Assembly (NCBI RefSeq): GCF_001679665.1
Contig: NZ_CP013244.1
Location: forward strand, 2,488,980-2,552,979
Reading direction: 5' to 3'
DNA length: 64,000 nt
DNA from: Candidatus Viadribacter manganicus
Lineage (GTDB): Bacteria > Pseudomonadota > Alphaproteobacteria > Caulobacterales > Aquidulcibacteraceae
The notes below the pieces were generated by a model. It was not told where the DNA came from. It did not search any database and was given only the letters and a program-made list of their open reading frames with translations. Position 1 is the first letter of the stretch. Every line of letters begins with the position of its first letter. The position numbers and the translations under genes were made by a program. Below are positions 61,036 through 64,000 of this stretch, piece after piece.

Positions 61036-61051
61036 TAAGGGTAAACCCTTA
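61036..61051. promoter_or_regulatory. 16-base palindrome in the fixK/fixL intergenic region
   Basis: TAAGGGTAAACCCTTA is a perfect dyad (7-base arms, AA spacer) between the divergent fixK and fixL starts. It is not a FixK box. Candidate roles are a FixJ site or an operator for another regulator. It ends 12 bases before ATG 61063. Confidence 0.5.
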
Positions 61052-61062
61052 GTTCAAAGGAG

Positions 61063-62607
61063 ATGGCGCTGGCGCAATCGTCGCCTTGGCGCGGCGGTTT
61101 GGCAGGCTATGGTGCGAAAGTGATGCGGTTTTCCCACCTTTCAGGGCGCTTGGCGGCCGAGCTTCGTGCTCGCCCCCAGGCGTCGACCTACGCCCTCGTG
61201 GCGGCTGTGTGCGCGGTCACGGCGATTGTGGCCGTCTTGTTGGCCTGGGCGACGCCTTCCGTTCCGGTCTTGATCTTGTTTGCCCCGGTTGTCTGCGCCG
61301 TAGCGCTGATCGGCGGCCTGGGGCCGGGCTTGGCCGCGACGGTGTTGTCGATCGTCGCTGCATTCTATGCGCAACCTGGGCAGGGCGCCTCGCTTTGGGT
61401 ATTTGCCATCATAGGCGTGATCGTCGCCATTGGCGGCGATTGGCTTTTTCGCAATCGGCGTATCGAAGCTAATGCCTCGCGGGCTCTGGCTGAGCGCGAA
61501 GCGCACCTGCTTTCAATTTACGACACCGCCCCCGATGCGCTGATCGTCATCGACGCTCACGGCGTCATGCAATCTTACAGCGCCGCCGCCGAGCGCATGT
61601 TCGGCTGGTCGGCTTCTGAGGTCCTCGGCCGTAACGTCAAAATGTTGATGCCACAGCCGTTTCGCGTGCAGCACGATGATTATCTCAATCGCTATCTCGA
61701 TACCGGCGAGCGGCGGATCATCGGCATTGGGCGCATTGTTGTCGGTGAACGCAAGGACGGCTCGACGTTTCCTATGGAGCTGGCAGTCGGTGAAGTGCGT
61801 TCTGAACGCGGGCGCGTGTTCACTGGTTTTGTACGCGATTTGACCGAGCGGCAAGCTACGGAAACGCGGCTCCAAGAGCTGCAATCTGAGCTTGTTCACA
61901 TGTCGCGTTTGAGTGCGATGGGTGAGATGGCCTCGGCCCTGGCGCATGAGCTCAATCAGCCGCTCAGCGCGCTCGCCAATTATTTGAGCGGTGCGCGGCG
62001 TCTATTGGAGCGCGCCGGAGTAAATGAGCCGCGCGCAGGAGACGCTTTGGAAAAGGCCGCTGACCAGGCATTGCGTGCTGGTGAGATTATTCGGCGCCTG
62101 CGGGATTTTCTCTCTCGGGGAGAGACCGAGCGGCGGGTCGAGGATTTGCCAAAACTTGTGCAGGAGGCCTGCGCTTTGGCCCTCGTCGGCGCGAAGGAAC
62201 ACGGCGTTCGGGTCAGCTACAATTTTGCGCTTGATGCCGATTTGGTGCTTGTTGATCGCGTGCAAATTCAACAGGTGATCTTGAATTTGGTGCGCAATGC
62301 GATTGACGCCATGGCCGAGCATCCACGGCGCGAACTCAAGATCGCAACCGCCCTCGAGGACGATGATATGGCGGTTGTCAGTGTGATCGATACCGGCCCG
62401 GGCGTGGATGAGGCGGCGGCGGCAAAGCTCTTCCAACCATTCGTGACGACCAAGATGAGCGGCATGGGGGTGGGCCTCTCGATTTCGCGGACCATTGTGG
62501 AAGCGCACGGTGGGCGGATCTGGACCGAGCCAAATCCGGGCGGCGGGGCGATTTTCCGATTTACTTTGAGACTGGCGCGCCAAGCTCCGGTGGAGAGTAT
62601 GGCATGA
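61063..62607 (+). CDS. fixL: FixL-type oxygen-sensing histidine kinase
   Basis: A 514-residue kinase. Four or so membrane helices (~45-128), a PAS domain (~150-262) and a HisKA/HATPase region. The PAS domain aligns with heme Fix[10 protein letters not shown] carries the proximal heme His (His204) and the following Arg, and IIGIGR keeps the Arg of the heme pocket (Arg224). H box [10 protein letters not shown] (His295), N box [11 protein letters not shown], and [10 protein letters not shown] are intact. AAGGAG abuts ATG 61063, so a downstream start such as ATG 61123 is possible. It autophosphorylates when oxygen is low and passes phosphate to FixJ. Confidence 0.88.
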   Translation: MALAQSSPWRGGLAGYGAKVMRFSHLSGRLAAELRARPQASTYALVAAVCAVTAIVAVLLAWATPSVPVLILFAPVVCAVALIGGLGPGLAATVLSIVAAFYAQPGQGASLWVFAIIGVIVAIGGDWLFRNRRIEANASRALAEREAHLLSIYDTAPDALIVIDAHGVMQSYSAAAERMFGWSASEVLGRNVKMLMPQPFRVQHDDYLNRYLDTGERRIIGIGRIVVGERKDGSTFPMELAVGEVRSERGRVFTGFVRDLTERQATETRLQELQSELVHMSRLSAMGEMASALAHELNQPLSALANYLSGARRLLERAGVNEPRAGDALEKAADQALRAGEIIRRLRDFLSRGETERRVEDLPKLVQEACALALVGAKEHGVRVSYNFALDADLVLVDRVQIQQVILNLVRNAIDAMAEHPRRELKIATALEDDDMAVVSVIDTGPGVDEAAAAKLFQPFVTTKMSGMGVGLSISRTIVEAHGGRIWTEPNPGGGAIFRFTLRLARQAPVESMA

Positions 62608-63212
62608 GCGGGCCGGTTGTTCATATCGTTGATGATGATGCGCCGCTTCGAGATTCTATCGCGTTCTTGCTGAATGCTGAAGATCTTGAAACGCGCACTT
62701 ATGAAGGCGCGGGCTTATTGCTGGGTCGCTCGGGCGAACTTGAGCCAGGGTGCATCATAACCGACATCCGCATGCCGGAGATGAACGGCTTGGAGATGGT
62801 GCAAGAGCTAAAGCGCAAGGGCGTCTTGCACCCAATTATTGTGCTCACCGGTCATGGCGACGTCTCATTGGCTGTGCAGGCGATGAAGGCTGGCGTCATC
62901 GATTTTCTCGAGAAACCTTTTGAGGATGAGGCGCTTTTGCGCGCGGTGCGAACCGCGCTTTCTGAGAGCGGCAATGAAGCGTCGCGTCATAAAGAGCTGG
63001 CGCTGATTTCTGAGCGCACAGAGCAACTTACCGCGCGTGAAAAAGATGTGTTCAAAGCCATTGTCGCCGGCGATTCCAACAAGGCGGCAGCGCTAAGATT
63101 GGGCATTAGTCCCAGAACGGTTGAGATTTATCGCGCCAACGTCATGACCAAGATGCACGCTAATTCTCTTTCGGAACTGGTTCGGATGGCGCTTTTGATC
63201 GAGCGCTCTTGA
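62604..63212 (+). CDS. fixJ: FixJ-type response regulator
   Basis: A 202-residue regulator with receiver ([45 protein letters not shown]) and a LuxR/FixJ-type HTH ([45 protein letters not shown]). ATGA overlap with fixL. It activates fixK in the standard cascade. Confidence 0.92.
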   Translation: MSGPVVHIVDDDAPLRDSIAFLLNAEDLETRTYEGAGLLLGRSGELEPGCIITDIRMPEMNGLEMVQELKRKGVLHPIIVLTGHGDVSLAVQAMKAGVIDFLEKPFEDEALLRAVRTALSESGNEASRHKELALISERTEQLTAREKDVFKAIVAGDSNKAAALRLGISPRTVEIYRANVMTKMHANSLSELVRMALLIERS

Positions 63213-63230
63213 GGCAAGTCAACATCGATC

Positions 63231-63647
63231 TTGGCAAAGCAGGCCAAACTCAAAGCCAGTTTGGACCAGGTTGTGCGTACTCCCGCCGTTGTGGCTCTGG
63301 TTGATGACGATCCTGCCGTTCGTCATGCGATCTGCTTTGCCTTTGAGACAGCCGGCATCCCCGTGATTGCTTATAGCGATGCAGAATCAGCCCTTCTGGC
63401 GCAAAATCCGCGCGCCTGGCGCTGTCTTATTCTTGATCAGCGCTTGCCGGGCGGCACAGGCCTTAACTTGTTGGCCAAGCTGCGCGCCGACGGCGTGAGC
63501 GCAACATGCTTTCTCATCACAAGCCACCCCTCGCGTGAGCTCAAATCGCGGGCTTTGCTCGCTGGTGTCGAAATTGTCGAAAAGCCGCTCTTGGACGGCC
63601 AATTGCTCACCAAGGTGCGAAAGGTAATGGCTGACGCCCCTCGTTGA
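63231..63647 (+). CDS. single-domain receiver protein downstream of fixJ
   Basis: A 138-residue receiver without output domain: VALVDDDPAVRHAICFAF, LILDQRLPGGTGLNLL and EKPLLDG. The receiver resembles FixJ-family receivers. The start is TTG 63231, and no strong ribosome site is seen. It could be a phosphate sink for FixL or act with another kinase. Only 18 bases separate it from fixJ. Confidence 0.75.
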   Translation: MAKQAKLKASLDQVVRTPAVVALVDDDPAVRHAICFAFETAGIPVIAYSDAESALLAQNPRAWRCLILDQRLPGGTGLNLLAKLRADGVSATCFLITSHPSRELKSRALLAGVEIVEKPLLDGQLLTKVRKVMADAPR

Positions 63648-63648
63648 T

Positions 63649-63681
63649 TTGGCGCAAAGCATTGGCGCAAGGTTGCGCCAA
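63649..63681. repeat. inverted and direct repeats before the terminal SDR gene
   Basis: TTGGCGCAA occurs at 63649 and 63662 as a 13-base-spaced direct repeat. The second copy forms a perfect dyad with TTGCGCCAA (63673-63681) around GG. There is no T-run, so it is more likely an operator for the following gene than a terminator. It starts 2 bases after the receiver stop. Confidence 0.5.
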
Positions 63682-63710
63682 GCATCTTGGGTCGACTTCT
63701 GGAGGCTTTG

Positions 63711-64000
63711 ATGGGCCGCGTTGCAGGACATGTGGCTTTGGTTACGGGCGCGGCGCTCGGGCTTGGCCGCGCCTGCGCGATACTATTGGCGCGCGAAGGC
63801 GCCAAGGTGATGATCACCGATCTGCGCGAGGAAGAAGGGCGCGGCGTCGCCGACGAGATTGTCGAGGCGGGCGGTGAAGCCATGTTCCTGCGCCAGGACG
63901 TTTCTTCGGAGGCGGATTGGGATGCGGTGATCGCTGCGACGGTGCGCCGGTTCGGTCGGCTAAGTGTTTTAGTCAACAATGCCGGCGTGGCTCTAGGCGG
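63711..64000 (+). CDS. short-chain dehydrogenase/reductase (partial, runs off the window)
   Basis: The N-terminal 96 residues of an SDR. Rossmann motif VTGAALGLGRACAILLA, MITDLREEEG after strand 2, and LVNNAG are visible. ATG 63711 has GGAGG five bases upstream. The catalytic YxxxK lies beyond the window end. It is separate from the fix genes by the repeat region at 63649. Confidence 0.85.
   Translation, partial: MGRVAGHVALVTGAALGLGRACAILLAREGAKVMITDLREEEGRGVADEIVEAGGEAMFLRQDVSSEADWDAVIAATVRRFGRLSVLVNNAGVALG

Noticed and set aside
61675..61734. Loss of the heme ligand in FixL, because RRIIGIGR has Arg where FixL of Bradyrhizobium has His
   Set aside because: That His is a propionate contact. 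The proximal ligand corresponds to the His in QHDDYLNRY, which is present.
63209..63222. TTGAGGCAAGTCAA as a FixK box for the lone receiver gene
   Set aside because: It overlaps the fixJ stop codon and lies only 8 bases from the next start, so it cannot be at a working promoter position.
1..64000. tRNA, rRNA, CRISPR arrays, complete insertion sequences
   Set aside because: No cloverleaf, ribosomal, array-like or transposase sequence was recognised in reading both strands.

Overview
The window looks like a chromosomal segment of a flagellated, high-GC alphaproteobacterium, probably of the Caulobacterales/Hyphomonadaceae type. The reasons are the gene order mcpA-cheX-cheY-cheA-cheW-cheR-cheB-cheY-cheD-cheU-cheY-cheE, which matches as I remember it the main chemotaxis cluster of Caulobacter, a fixK/fixLJ oxygen-signalling set, a catabolic TonB-dependent receptor, and several acyl-CoA beta-oxidation cassettes. 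Species cannot be named from the sequence alone. No rRNA, tRNA, CRISPR array or intact insertion sequence was seen.

Layout. 1-2850: tandem CPBP-family membrane proteases followed by an arginase-family ureohydrolase, all overlapping. 2831-13479: a fatty-acid/steroid-like acyl-CoA degradation block (two crotonases, SDR, TetR regulator, two acyl-CoA dehydrogenases, SCP-x-type thiolase, a MaoC pair, TonB receptor). Three of its promoter regions share a GGTCAAT-based operator, so I read it as one TetR regulon. 13549-17202: a tightly overlapping operon of two C26 glutamine-amidotransferase-fold hydrolases, an MlrC/M81 metallopeptidase and an NTF2-RidA fusion. 17160-18055: a phage remnant. 18090-21740: a sulfide/persulfide module (AhpD-like protein, ferredoxin reductase, BigR/SqrR-like repressor, DUF2892 protein, TrxC, sulfide:quinone oxidoreductase). 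21851-27857: RND efflux pump, a second DUF2892 protein, 1-Cys peroxiredoxin, DUF302 protein and a small ORF. 27858-28603: mostly degraded DNA with a probable nuclease relic and a small zinc-ribbon-like gene.

28604-36928: a metal block with PepSY protein, copC-copB-copA, a CnrYXH-type sigma/sensor/anti-sigma operon, a Met/His-rich lipoprotein, cueR and a copper P-type ATPase. Two matching CueR-type promoters link copA and the ATPase. 37117-41021: a second acyl-CoA cassette (thiolase, APH-like kinase, DUF6285, acyl-CoA dehydrogenase). 41018-48628: DUF2189 protein, a decayed DUF1611 gene with an M19 dipeptidase, a small conserved gene, a GGDEF/EAL protein with a degenerate GGDEF site, a Crp/Fnr regulator with an FNR-like cysteine set, and an OprB-like porin. 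48651-58970: the chemotaxis cluster. 59075-59931: two small conserved genes. 59941-63647: cytochrome c, fixK, fixL, fixJ and a lone receiver. 63711-64000: start of an SDR gene that runs off the window.

How it fits together: FixL here keeps the heme-ligand His, FixJ and FixK follow, and FixK-type boxes (perfect at 19364 and 59493, 9/10 at 41850 and 43775) are scattered through the window. Low-oxygen control may therefore reach the sulfide module and several small genes. The most unusual points are a CheY-like protein that ends in a FliM-like LSQDE peptide, a FadB-like protein without its NAD-binding domain, the NTF2-RidA fusion operon, a CnrX-like sensor that keeps all five metal ligands next to copper genes, and the Fe-S-cysteine Crp/Fnr protein with a non-FNR recognition helix.
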